Assembly: GCA_024653405.1 (NCBI GenBank)
Contig: JANLGB010000027.1
Location: forward strand, 1-16,356
Length of the DNA: 16,356 nucleotides
Direction of reading: 5' to 3'
Source: Candidatus Saccharicenans sp.
GTDB taxonomy: Bacteria > Acidobacteriota > Aminicenantia > Aminicenantales > Saccharicenantaceae
The notes below the pieces were generated by a model. That model had not been told where the DNA came from. It did no database searches and saw only the letters and a program-made list of their open reading frames with translations. Positions 1-7,426 of the stretch are shown piece after piece. Both the position numbers and the translations under genes were made by a program. How positions within the stretch are numbered: position 1 is the stretch's first letter; each line of letters begins with the position of its first letter.

Positions 1-58
1 ACGAGGTTGATGGGACCTCGGCCTGCAGCTTCTGCTTCACTACCTCCGTCGAGTCCAT
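1..58 (-). CDS. N-terminal fragment of an unidentified protein (runs off the left edge)
   Basis: An ATG at 58 reading leftward opens a frame of 19 codons with no stop before the window ends (MDSTEVVKQKLQAEVPSTS). A G-rich Shine-Dalgarno-like stretch (GGGGGCG) sits just upstream, and a near-consensus sigma70 promoter lies a few bases further (77-106), which is why I accept so short a fragment as a real gene start. The visible residues look like a charged amphipathic helix. They are too few to assign a family. A 6-bp inverted repeat (CGAGGT at 2-7, ACCTCG at 15-20) lies inside the coding part and may be coincidental. Confidence 0.5.
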   Translation of the reverse strand, partial: MDSTEVVKQKLQAEVPSTS

Positions 59-76
59 TTCGCCCCCGACACTAAA

Positions 77-106
77 ATTATAGGGGAGACGGGGGTCAAA
101 TGTCAA
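77..106 (-). promoter_or_regulatory. Sigma70 promoter for the left-edge gene
   Basis: On the minus strand TTGACA (101-106) is followed after 18 bases by TATAAT (77-82), both perfect consensus hexamers. Transcription would start near position 70, leaving a leader of about 12 bases before the ATG at 58. It separates the left-edge gene from the hydrogenase and signalling unit that ends at 246. Confidence 0.7.
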
Positions 107-245
107 TTAAACCTGTGGCCGGCTCCCCGGAAATCCCTTTCTCTGAGGTCAGAAAGTAATCAAGCCTGCCCGCCCGTGGAGCCCAACTGGCCCCCGGTTA
201 GGGCTGGGCCGGCGAGAATAACAGGACTCCTGGGCCCAGATGCCA

Positions 246-1310
246 TCAGGAGGTCAGCGGCAGGCTGACATAAAAAGTAACCCAGCGTCCGGGTTCGGAT
301 TCAAACCAGATTTTACCCTTGTGGCTGTCCACAATCTTTTTACAAATGTAAAGCCCCAGACCCGAGCCCTTGACCCCTTCTGTGCCTTTCTGTTTCAGCC
401 GTTCAAACTTGCGGAAGAGCCTCTGGCCATCTTCTGGTTTTATCCCCACTCCCTGGTTATTAACGGAAAAAATCATTTCCGATTCTTTCTTTTCCAAACC
501 CAGCCTGACTTCAGTGCCTTCGTAACCATACTTGATGGCATTGCTGACCAGGTTGCGGACCAGGATTCTTAAAAGCCGTGGGTCGCCCTGTATCTTGATA
601 TCATCGGAGAAATCTTTAACCACTTTTATTCTCTTGGTGTTATCCGCTATCTCGGCGAGCGGCAAAACTTCTTCCACCACATCCTTTACAAAATAGATTT
701 CTTCCTGGAAAGAATCGAGCTGGTCAAGCTCCATCTTGGACAGGTCAAGATAACTCCTGATAATATCCTCGAGGTATTCACAGTTACGAATTATCGTTTC
801 AAGGATTTTCATCTGTTCCGGCGACAACTGTCCAAAGTAACCCTTATACAGGGTGGAAGCCGTAGTGTGCAGGGCCGAGACCGGGCTCTTGAGTTCATGC
901 GAGACGATGGCCATCAGGTCGAGCATGGTGCGTTGCTTCCCAGCCCGGGCTTCCAGGGCATTTTTTATAACTTCTCTGATTTCTTCCGGAGTAAAAGGCT
1001 TCGGAATGTAATCAAAAGCCCCGTTTGTCAAAGCTTCGCGGGCCGTGTCCACACTGGCATAACCAGTAAAGATTATCACCGTCGTATCTGGCCGAACCTG
1101 CCGCAACCTTTTCAAGACTTCCATGCCCCCGATTCCGGGCATTTTCAGGTCGGTAACCACGAGGTCATAATCCTGGTTGATGGCTTTGCTCAAACCCTCT
1201 TCCCCGGAAAGGGCAGTCTCAATTTCATAGTCCGACTGAGCAAAAATCCGGCGACAGCTGCGCAGGACAATTTCTTCGTCATCAATGAATAAAATTCTTG
1301 GTCTGGCCAT
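246..1310 (-). CDS. Soluble hybrid: receiver domain followed by histidine kinase
   Basis: A 354-residue cytoplasmic protein with no membrane segment. Residues 1-120 are a CheY-like receiver with the acidic pair D10/D11, phospho-acceptor D54, T82 and K104. Residues about 128-350 are a histidine kinase core: the H-box VSHELKSPVS places the phospho-histidine at H138, then an N-box (NLVSNAIKYG), a G1 box and the GSGLGLYI G2 box. In the G1 box the usual Asp of DxGxGI is Asn (NNQGVGI), a change also seen in some working kinases. Receiver-first hybrids usually take phosphate or a conformational signal from another kinase before acting. The likely partner is the membrane kinase just upstream, whose stop lies 21 bases away; an AAGGA sequence precedes the ATG at 1310. 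The output regulator is not in the window unless it is one of the stand-alone receivers at 3299 or 14421. Confidence 0.93.
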   Translation of the reverse strand: MARPRILFIDDEEIVLRSCRRIFAQSDYEIETALSGEEGLSKAINQDYDLVVTDLKMPGIGGMEVLKRLRQVRPDTTVIIFTGYASVDTAREALTNGAFDYIPKPFTPEEIREVIKNALEARAGKQRTMLDLMAIVSHELKSPVSALHTTASTLYKGYFGQLSPEQMKILETIIRNCEYLEDIIRSYLDLSKMELDQLDSFQEEIYFVKDVVEEVLPLAEIADNTKRIKVVKDFSDDIKIQGDPRLLRILVRNLVSNAIKYGYEGTEVRLGLEKKESEMIFSVNNQGVGIKPEDGQRLFRKFERLKQKGTEGVKGSGLGLYICKKIVDSHKGKIWFESEPGRWVTFYVSLPLTS

Positions 1311-1331
1311 TTTTTGTCCTTTTCCCGATGG

Positions 1332-3275
1332 TCATTCCACCGGCAACCTTATGACAAATTCGGTACCTTCTCCCAATTTACTCTTAACATCTATCGTTCC
1401 GTTATGTCTCTTTATCACGCCATAAGCCATGGCCAATCCCAGCCCGGTGCCTTTTCCTTTTTCTTTAGTTGTAAAGAACGGTTCAAAGATCTTTTTCAGG
1501 TTTTCCTCGCTTATGCCCACTCCGGTATCGGCCACCCTGATTATGACTTGATTAGTTACTTGGTCCAACCTGGTGGTAATGGTTAGCTGGCCGCCGTCGG
1601 GCATGGCATCAGCTGCATTCACGGCCAGATTGTTAATAACCGAACGAAACTCATCAGCATCAACCTTGACTTCAGGGAGATTAGGTTCAAAGTCTCTGAC
1701 AATTTTTATATCATGGAAATTCACATGTTTTTCCAGTAACTGTAAAGTCTCTTCGATTAGAGAATTCAGGTTGGCGCTAACTTTCTCGGGCTTGTAATCA
1801 CGGGCGAAGTCCAGAAGTCCCCGGACTATCTTGCGGCAACGCAGGGTTTCTTCCTTTATGGTTTTCAGGTCTTCTTCGTATGGGGTGCCTTTTAATTCTT
1901 CGGCCAGCAGGCTGCTGTAGGTGAGAATCCCGGTTAGAGGGTTATTTATTTCATGGGCGATGCCTGAGGCCAGCCGCCCGACCGAAGCCAGTTTTTCTGA
2001 CCGCAAAATGGTTTTTTCAGCCAGTTCTTTTAAACGCTCGTCCCTTTCTTCGATGGCTTTGACCATTTCATTAAAATATTCTTCCAGCTCCCGGACCTCA
2101 GCGCTTTCATCAGGGGGAATTTCCAGCAGATGATAATTTCCCCGGGCAATCTCCGAGGTAGCTTTTATCACCCGGTTGATCGGCCTGGTATAGAGGTTCA
2201 CCAGGTAAGTGGAAACGTAGACAGCCATGACCGTCATCAGGAAAATTAGTAAAAAATAAAGGATAGTTGTCCGCCGCAGGATGGAGGTAAATTTGGCTTC
2301 AAGGATTCCGACGTAAAGCATGCCCACTGGCACACCATCCACATCGGTCAGGCGTGTGTAGCCAGAAAGATAATAATCATTGACCACAAAAGCTCTTCCC
2401 AGCCAGTCCTGGCCCTTTTCAAAAACCAGGCGATAAACTTCTTCTGAGACCAGGGTGCCGACCGCTCGCTGGCCATTCTTGTCCACCACATTGGTAGCCA
2501 CCCGGACATCATCGAGGAAGATGGTCGTGGTGCCAACGTCTTTGCCTTTTAATCTTTCTTCCTTAAAAATCAGCTTCTTAAATCTATCGACGAAACGGTC
2601 ATTGTTATTAAGGAGCACCGCGGCGTAAAGGACGCCAACCAGGCGGCCCCGCTGGAAGATGGGTGAGACCGTTTTTAACACCAGGGCCCTTTCTTCTGTT
2701 TCTATGCGCTGGGGCCTGGCTTTCGGGGTGGGAATTATTTGAATTAAAGTTCTGTCGGCCAGGTCTGGCCCTTCATTTTTTATGTTTTCGTACCCCAGGA
2801 TACCGGTGCCAGCCGCTGGCTTCTTATTCCGCAACACCCACTGTATGTATTTGTAGGTGGCAACGCTATCTCCATAAGCCTCAAAGTTATTAGCCCTTAC
2901 CAGAATCGTTCCATCCGGTTTAACCACGTTGACAATGTCAAAACCAAACTCTTCTTTTATCTGAACCAATTTTTCATACAGGTATTCCCTGTTACCCGAA
3001 GCCGTGGCGTTGACAATCTCCGAGGTCCTGGCAAGGTATTCTATAATTCTGGACCGGCTCTTTATCTCTTCCTGGTACAGGTCGTTAATGGCCTTGAGAC
3101 TGTTTTTAACATTATCGTAGGCCTCGCGGATGACGTTGCGGTTAATGGAATTTATTCCCAGGTAAATAGACAGCGTGCCCATCAAAAAAACGATGGTCAG
3201 CAACCCGAAAATCAGCTTGAACCTGAGGCTGGTGCGCAGGGTCTCGAATTTCTTAACCAGGTCTTTTAAATCCAT
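1332..3275 (-). CDS. Membrane sensor histidine kinase (CACHE-like sensor, HAMP, NtrB-type kinase core)
   Basis: A 647-residue kinase. Residues about 19-41 and 337-359 are hydrophobic membrane spans enclosing an extracytoplasmic domain of about 295 residues. The distal part of that domain is PAS-like; the proximal part (about 248-328) resembles CACHE_3 sensors, with a VATNV segment, a [14 protein letters not shown] stretch and a final VGMLYVGI strand. A HAMP domain follows (about 361-413). The H-box [13 protein letters not shown] gives H441, followed by N553, the DTGVGI box at D583 and [13 protein letters not shown] near 609-620. The core resembles NtrB/AtoS-type kinases. The gene starts 23 bases after the receiver gene at 3299-3706. 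No strong Shine-Dalgarno sequence is visible at this start, so translation may depend on the upstream gene. The ligand is unknown; the genetic link to the hydrogenase suggests a signal tied to electron donors, H2 or redox state, which is inference. Confidence 0.95.
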   Translation of the reverse strand: MDLKDLVKKFETLRTSLRFKLIFGLLTIVFLMGTLSIYLGINSINRNVIREAYDNVKNSLKAINDLYQEEIKSRSRIIEYLARTSEIVNATASGNREYLYEKLVQIKEEFGFDIVNVVKPDGTILVRANNFEAYGDSVATYKYIQWVLRNKKPAAGTGILGYENIKNEGPDLADRTLIQIIPTPKARPQRIETEERALVLKTVSPIFQRGRLVGVLYAAVLLNNNDRFVDRFKKLIFKEERLKGKDVGTTTIFLDDVRVATNVVDKNGQRAVGTLVSEEVYRLVFEKGQDWLGRAFVVNDYYLSGYTRLTDVDGVPVGMLYVGILEAKFTSILRRTTILYFLLIFLMTVMAVYVSTYLVNLYTRPINRVIKATSEIARGNYHLLEIPPDESAEVRELEEYFNEMVKAIEERDERLKELAEKTILRSEKLASVGRLASGIAHEINNPLTGILTYSSLLAEELKGTPYEEDLKTIKEETLRCRKIVRGLLDFARDYKPEKVSANLNSLIEETLQLLEKHVNFHDIKIVRDFEPNLPEVKVDADEFRSVINNLAVNAADAMPDGGQLTITTRLDQVTNQVIIRVADTGVGISEENLKKIFEPFFTTKEKGKGTGLGLAMAYGVIKRHNGTIDVKSKLGEGTEFVIRLPVE

Positions 3276-3298
3276 TTTTATATCATAAAGCTCGCCGG

Positions 3299-3706
3299 CT
3301 ATTTCCCGGCCAGGCTCTTATTTATTTTCTCCAGCAATTCTTCCAGTTCAACCGGCTTGGTCAGGAATTCATTGTGTCCAGGCAGGAAGCTTTCTTCCTG
3401 GTCCAAAGAAAAACGGGCATTGGTCACCTGGTCAATGGCCGTCAGGATGATAATCGGGATATCCTTAAATTCTCTGTATCTTGACTCCGGACGGTCACTT
3501 CTGATTTTATAGACCGCTTCAAACCCGGCCGTGTCGGTCTCCATCATGACATCAAGGATAAGCAGGTCAGGTTTTACTTCCAGTAATTTCTTCAGCCCTT
3601 CCTGTCCGCTGTGGGCCACTTCGACTTGGTAGCCTTTAACCTTTAGGACCTGGCTCAAACTTTCGGTCAGGTCACGGTCGTCATCCACCAACAGGATCCT
3701 GGCCAT
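3299..3706 (-). CDS. Stand-alone response-regulator receiver protein
   Basis: A 135-residue single-domain receiver. It has the acidic cluster D8-D10, phospho-acceptor D52 in LILDVMME, T89 in IIILTA and K117 in LTKPV, so all phosphotransfer residues are present. No DNA-binding or enzymatic output domain follows; the protein stops soon after the last helix. The loop after D52 is longer than in CheY, and the stretch before T89 carries a basic insertion (about 71-82). The ATG lies one base after the stop of the hydrogenase small-subunit gene and has a GGAGG site embedded in that gene's end, so the two are translationally coupled. The membrane kinase follows 23 bases later and is the obvious phosphodonor. 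It could relay phosphate to the hybrid kinase or act by protein binding; the sequence does not say which. Confidence 0.92.
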   Translation of the reverse strand: MARILLVDDDRDLTESLSQVLKVKGYQVEVAHSGQEGLKKLLEVKPDLLILDVMMETDTAGFEAVYKIRSDRPESRYREFKDIPIIILTAIDQVTNARFSLDQEESFLPGHNEFLTKPVELEELLEKINKSLAGK

Positions 3707-3707
3707 T

Positions 3708-4268
3708 TTATTTCCTCCCGAAGTTCAGTCGGTCGTCTTCCTCACCCAACAGCTTGTAAATAACATTATTAGCTTCAAACAGTTTCCTGTGCCGGTACAT
3801 ATCCACCGGGAACTCCATCTGCTTCAGTTCGACCGGGGCCACTTTCTTGTCCACCAGCCCGAGGGCCAAAGCAATACCATAGATGATAGCTTCCGGCCTC
3901 GGCGGACAGCCAGGAATGAAATAGTTCACCGGGATGGCTTTTTCACCCCCGCCGGTGACATTATAGGTATCATACCAGCAACCGCCACCAATGGCACAGG
4001 AACCAACGGCAAAAACCAGCCTGGGAGCTGGCACTGCCTGGTAAGCTTTCTTGACTAAGGGCAAGGTCGGTCTGGTGACCGCCCCGGAAAGAAGAATGGC
4101 ATCGGCCTGCCGCGGCGAGCCAACCAGCCTGATGCCGAATCTTTCTACATCATAATAAGGCGTCAGCACGTTGAGAATCTCTATGTCGCAACCGTTACAG
4201 GCTCCACTGTTGCAGTGGTAGACCCAGATGGAACGCCAGAAAGCCTTTTCAGTGAGCTTCTTCCACAT
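3708..4268 (-). CDS. hyfI: Group 4 [NiFe] hydrogenase small subunit (NuoB/HycG/HyfI-like)
   Basis: A 186-residue protein of the NuoB-like family. It carries the proximal [4Fe-4S] cluster that passes electrons between the ferredoxin-like subunit and the NiFe site. The ligand motifs are visible: CNSGACNGCDIE (residues 19-30), GSCAIGG, and PGCPPRPE. The short length and lack of a Tat signal peptide fit group 4 energy-converting enzymes and exclude the long small subunits of uptake hydrogenases. I chose the ATG at 4268 over the in-frame GTG at 4274 because GGAG sits 8 bases before the ATG but only 2 before the GTG. The preceding ferredoxin gene ends at 4271, leaving a 2-base gap. The symbol is by analogy with HyfI/HycG. 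Confidence 0.94.
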   Translation of the reverse strand: MWKKLTEKAFWRSIWVYHCNSGACNGCDIEILNVLTPYYDVERFGIRLVGSPRQADAILLSGAVTRPTLPLVKKAYQAVPAPRLVFAVGSCAIGGGCWYDTYNVTGGGEKAIPVNYFIPGCPPRPEAIIYGIALALGLVDKKVAPVELKQMEFPVDMYRHRKLFEANNVIYKLLGEEDDRLNFGRK

Positions 4269-4270
4269 GA

Positions 4271-4816
4271 TCACTTCTCCAGTTGTTTTGGCCTCTCATA
4301 AGTCTTGGTTTTTTCCAGCAGGTCGGGCGAAAATTCAGCCGTATTCTGCCGGCTGACCTTTCCGACTTCCAGGCTATCATAACGATAACCAAGAGTGTGC
4401 AGCTTATCCAGGCTGTTCTTTATTTCCAGGTCGTAACATCGCCCGCACCTCTGGCAGGTCATCATAAACAGTTCAATAGTCTGAGTGATATCTGGCCTGT
4501 TTTCCGTGGCCAGTTCGTAGTGGTCGCCCATGGTGATGGCTTTTTCCGGACAGAGGTCGGCACAGCGACCACAATAAGTACAGCGCGAGGAATCATAGAG
4601 CAGAATTCTAATTTCCTGGCAGATATCCCTCAGGAAAATCGTCCGGGCCGGGCAGTGGTTAGCACAACCGGCACAGCCAATACACTTCGTGTGGTCCCAG
4701 ATGGGCTGGCCGCGAAAGCCAGCAGGGGCTGGTCTCGGTTCAAACGGGTAGCGAAGAGTAACCACTCCAGATTTCCAGGAAATGGCCAGCTGCTTTATCT
4801 TATTCCATAACCACAT
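4271..4816 (-). CDS. hyfH: Group 4 hydrogenase ferredoxin-like subunit (NuoI/HycF/HyfH-like)
   Basis: A 181-residue protein with two classical [4Fe-4S] motifs, CIGCAGCANHCP (C45, C48, C51, C55) and CTYCGRCADLCP (C79, C82, C85, C89). It should wire the soluble electron-input module to the small subunit at the membrane surface. A further C-terminal CQRCGRC (C121, C124, C127) could bind zinc or another cluster. I use the ATG at 4816, which has GAGGAG 9 bases upstream and gives a length close to E. coli HycF/HyfH (about 180). An upstream in-frame TTG at 4864 would overlap the preceding membrane-subunit gene and is less likely. The gene begins 22 bases after that gene's stop and ends 2 bases before the small-subunit ATG. 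Confidence 0.92.
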   Translation of the reverse strand: MWLWNKIKQLAISWKSGVVTLRYPFEPRPAPAGFRGQPIWDHTKCIGCAGCANHCPARTIFLRDICQEIRILLYDSSRCTYCGRCADLCPEKAITMGDHYELATENRPDITQTIELFMMTCQRCGRCYDLEIKNSLDKLHTLGYRYDSLEVGKVSRQNTAEFSPDLLEKTKTYERPKQLEK

Positions 4817-4838
4817 CTCGAGTCTCTCCTCTATCTGT

Positions 4839-5738
4839 TCATAGGCCGCTAACTCCCAGGCCAACAGCTAACAAAGATAAAACTATCAATAAAGCGTAGT
4901 ATTTAATGGCCTGGTCTATCCTGAAGCGCGGATGGGTGGCGCCAACCACTGAAATCAGACCGAATAATAAAATTATCAGGGCCGTTTGCAGTAAAAGGTC
5001 CAGGAATAAATTCGCTGGCCGCAGGAAGCTCAAGAATCCACCGGCCAACAACCAGGCGTAGAACGTCCTTTTTATGTTCAAGGTGTAACGAAAAAGCGCA
5101 TAGTTCGGACCGCTGTATTCAATGTAAGGTCCCTCAAGTATTTCCACTTCTGCTTCTGGTATATCAAAAGGCTGGCGGGAGACAAAAGCCTGAAGGGCCA
5201 GAAGGTAAACGGCCAGCATCAGAAAATAAGAAAAGCTCTCGGTGCTGGCCACGCCCTGTAAGGCCCCGGGCAGGCTCATGGTGCCATTTCTTACGGCGCC
5301 GAGGATAATGGTCATGGCCAAAACCGGCTCCAACATGATGATGGTCATCATTTCCCGACTGGCCCCGACGCTGCCAAACGGATTGCCGCTGGATAATGCC
5401 CCAATCAGCACGGAAAAACCGCTCAGGGTTAAAAGGTAAATCAGGGTCATCAGGTCGGCTTCATGAGAAAGAATGTTTTCCTGACCATGGAGGGGCAGAA
5501 TAGCCACCGCCGCCAACATCGAAGCGAAAGCCAGGAGCGGAGCTAAACGAAAAGCCCAATTCTCGGCTGAGACTAAATTTTCTTTTCTCAAGAGCTTAAG
5601 GAGGTCCAGGTAAGGCTGGTAGAGTGGCGGTCCCTGTCGAGATTGTACCCTGGCGGTGATTTTTCTCATGACTCCTTCAAGAAAAGGTGCGAGTAGCAAG
5701 AAAAAAACCAGGTTTATGAAAACAGCCACGATTTTCAT
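4839..5738 (-). CDS. hyfC: Group 4 hydrogenase membrane subunit (NuoH/HycD/HyfC-like)
   Basis: A 299-residue, very hydrophobic protein with about eight membrane segments. It is the NuoH-type subunit that anchors the hydrogenase arm and links redox chemistry to ion movement. The conserved cytoplasmic loop after helix 1 is present (ARVQSRQGPP followed by LLKLLRKE), as is the acidic loop typical of NuoH/HycD (QPFDIPEAEVEILEGPYIEY). Length matches E. coli HycD (about 307). The ATG overlaps the stop of the large-subunit gene by 4 bases (ATGA), and a GGGGAG sequence precedes it. Together with the HyfB-like subunit it forms the whole visible membrane arm; I see no NuoK- or NuoJ-like gene, so the arm resembles the small Hyc type rather than the longer Hyf, Mbh or complex I types. 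Confidence 0.94.
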   Translation of the reverse strand: MKIVAVFINLVFFLLLAPFLEGVMRKITARVQSRQGPPLYQPYLDLLKLLRKENLVSAENWAFRLAPLLAFASMLAAVAILPLHGQENILSHEADLMTLIYLLTLSGFSVLIGALSSGNPFGSVGASREMMTIIMLEPVLAMTIILGAVRNGTMSLPGALQGVASTESFSYFLMLAVYLLALQAFVSRQPFDIPEAEVEILEGPYIEYSGPNYALFRYTLNIKRTFYAWLLAGGFLSFLRPANLFLDLLLQTALIILLFGLISVVGATHPRFRIDQAIKYYALLIVLSLLAVGLGVSGL

Positions 5739-7426
5739 CTCCCCAACCTCATTTTCCTGGAAATTTTTTCGAGTTCCTGTCTGGCTACTATCCTGACTCG
5801 TCTTTCTCTGAGCTCTACCACCATTACCCGGTCAGTACAGGAAATGCAGGGGTCAATTGAGCCGACGATGATCGGAAAATCTGCCAATTTGTTATTGAGC
5901 AGCATGTCCGGAACGGCCTGGAGGTTGGGATAGGTGGGCGCCCGGACGCGCCAGCGCTCAGGTCGGTTTTCTTCGCCGGTCAATACATAATGAACCGCTT
6001 CCCCGCGGGGGGCTTCAACCACCGAAAGCCCCTGTTTACCTGCCGGAATCGGTCCTTCGAGCTCGAGGGCTAAAGGCTCATTCTCAGGTAAAATAGCCAG
6101 CTTATCCAAGCATTGTCTAATTATCTTGATTGCTTCATATATTTCTTTTAGCCTTACCACCAAGGTCCCCCAGACATCGCCAGTCTCTGCCACCGGGACA
6201 TCAAACTTCAGCTCATCGTAAGCGGCATAAGGATGGTCGCGGCGCACATCGATGTCCAGCCCACGAGCCCTGGCCACCGGGCCAACCAGGTTCCACTTAA
6301 TAGCATCTTCTTTTGAAAGATAACCCACGCCTCTGGTTCTCTTATGAATAGTCTTATCTTTGATGATGGCTTTTTCCAGCGTCAGAGTTTCTTTTTCCAC
6401 TTCCTGCAGCACTCGGCGAATGTCTTCTGCTTTCTCTTTGGTGATGTTTCTCCGGACCCCGCCGATTATAATCAGGCCATAGGTCTTGCGGTTGCCGGTC
6501 AGGCTTTCCGCCAGCCACATGATCTTTTCCCTTATTCTCCAGGCTTGCATGAAAACCGTGTCAAAACCGATCAGGTGCCCCGCGACCCCAAGCCACAGCA
6601 GGTGAGAATGAAGTCTTTCCAGTTCCAGTATGACCACCCGGATAAATTCAGCCCGCTGTGGTATCTTAAGGCCGGCAGCCGCTTCCACCGCCTGAGCATA
6701 GTTGGTCGAATGGACCGAACCGCAGATACCGCAGATTCTTTCCGCCACAAAAGGCACATCGTTGTAAGTCAGTTCGGTCTGGCCCAGTTTTTCAATCCCG
6801 CGGTGAGTCATGAAGCCCCGGTATTCACAACCTTTGATGTCTTCCCCATCGACATAAACCGAAAAATGCGCCGGCTCATGCAGGCTCGAATGAAAAGGTC
6901 CAAAGGGAATGACCGAAGTCCCGGGCGGTGCCTGTTCCAACCGAAAAGCCACTTCTTCGGCCGAGGGGGGCATCAGGTCATGGGGGACATCCTGCCTTAG
7001 CGGATAGATTCCTTCAGGCCAGTCATCGGACAGCACCAGCCGCTTGGGGTTGGGGTGTCCTTTAAAATTCAGGCCCAGAAGGTCGTGGTATTCTCGCTCT
7101 GACCAGCCGGCCCCTGGAACGACCGGAGTTATAGAATCGAATTCCGGGTTATTCCCTGGAGCAAAGGCACGCAGCGCAACCAGGAGACCGTCGCGGTCAA
7201 AAGCCAAAGTATGAATCAGGGCAAAACTCTGATGATTTTTTCGGTCATCATAAGAAATGCCTACCTGGTAGCGGCCTCCCTGCTCGAGGATAAGTTTGAC
7301 TGCCGGTAACAGCGCTTCTTTTTCAATGTCGACAAACAAACGATGGTCGCTGGAAACTTCTTGCCCCAGAAAATCCGATCCAAGTTTATCTTTTAATAAC
7401 CCGGCCAAAAATTCTTTTTTGTTCAT
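5735..7426 (-). CDS. hyfG: Group 4 [NiFe] hydrogenase large subunit, fused NuoC-NuoD type (HycE/HyfG-like)
   Basis: A 563-residue catalytic subunit. Residues 1 to about 165 are a NuoC-like domain with the family signature around EREYHDLLGL (110-119) and a DDWPEG...PLRQD stretch. The rest is the NiFe-binding domain. The four nickel cysteines are present: C232 and C235 in RICGICGSVH, and C527 and C530 in DPCISCTDR near the C-terminus. Thirty residues follow R533, matching the C-terminal peptide that HycI removes from E. coli HycE after the equivalent Arg, so this subunit should be processed. Having both Cys pairs marks it as a true hydrogenase rather than a complex I NuoD. The gene overlaps its neighbours on both sides by ATGA junctions. 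Confidence 0.96.
   Translation of the reverse strand: MNKKEFLAGLLKDKLGSDFLGQEVSSDHRLFVDIEKEALLPAVKLILEQGGRYQVGISYDDRKNHQSFALIHTLAFDRDGLLVALRAFAPGNNPEFDSITPVVPGAGWSEREYHDLLGLNFKGHPNPKRLVLSDDWPEGIYPLRQDVPHDLMPPSAEEVAFRLEQAPPGTSVIPFGPFHSSLHEPAHFSVYVDGEDIKGCEYRGFMTHRGIEKLGQTELTYNDVPFVAERICGICGSVHSTNYAQAVEAAAGLKIPQRAEFIRVVILELERLHSHLLWLGVAGHLIGFDTVFMQAWRIREKIMWLAESLTGNRKTYGLIIIGGVRRNITKEKAEDIRRVLQEVEKETLTLEKAIIKDKTIHKRTRGVGYLSKEDAIKWNLVGPVARARGLDIDVRRDHPYAAYDELKFDVPVAETGDVWGTLVVRLKEIYEAIKIIRQCLDKLAILPENEPLALELEGPIPAGKQGLSVVEAPRGEAVHYVLTGEENRPERWRVRAPTYPNLQAVPDMLLNNKLADFPIIVGSIDPCISCTDRVMVVELRERRVRIVARQELEKISRKMRLGR

Noticed and set aside
107..245. A terminator for the hydrogenase and signalling operon
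   Set aside because: The GC-rich inverted repeats here (for example CTGGGCCCAG at 230-239) are not followed by a U-run on the minus strand, so an intrinsic terminator cannot be claimed.
6344..7000. A 218-codon plus-strand frame inside the hydrogenase large-subunit gene
   Set aside because: It is the opposite-strand shadow of a gene with all catalytic motifs; its translation resembles no protein family.
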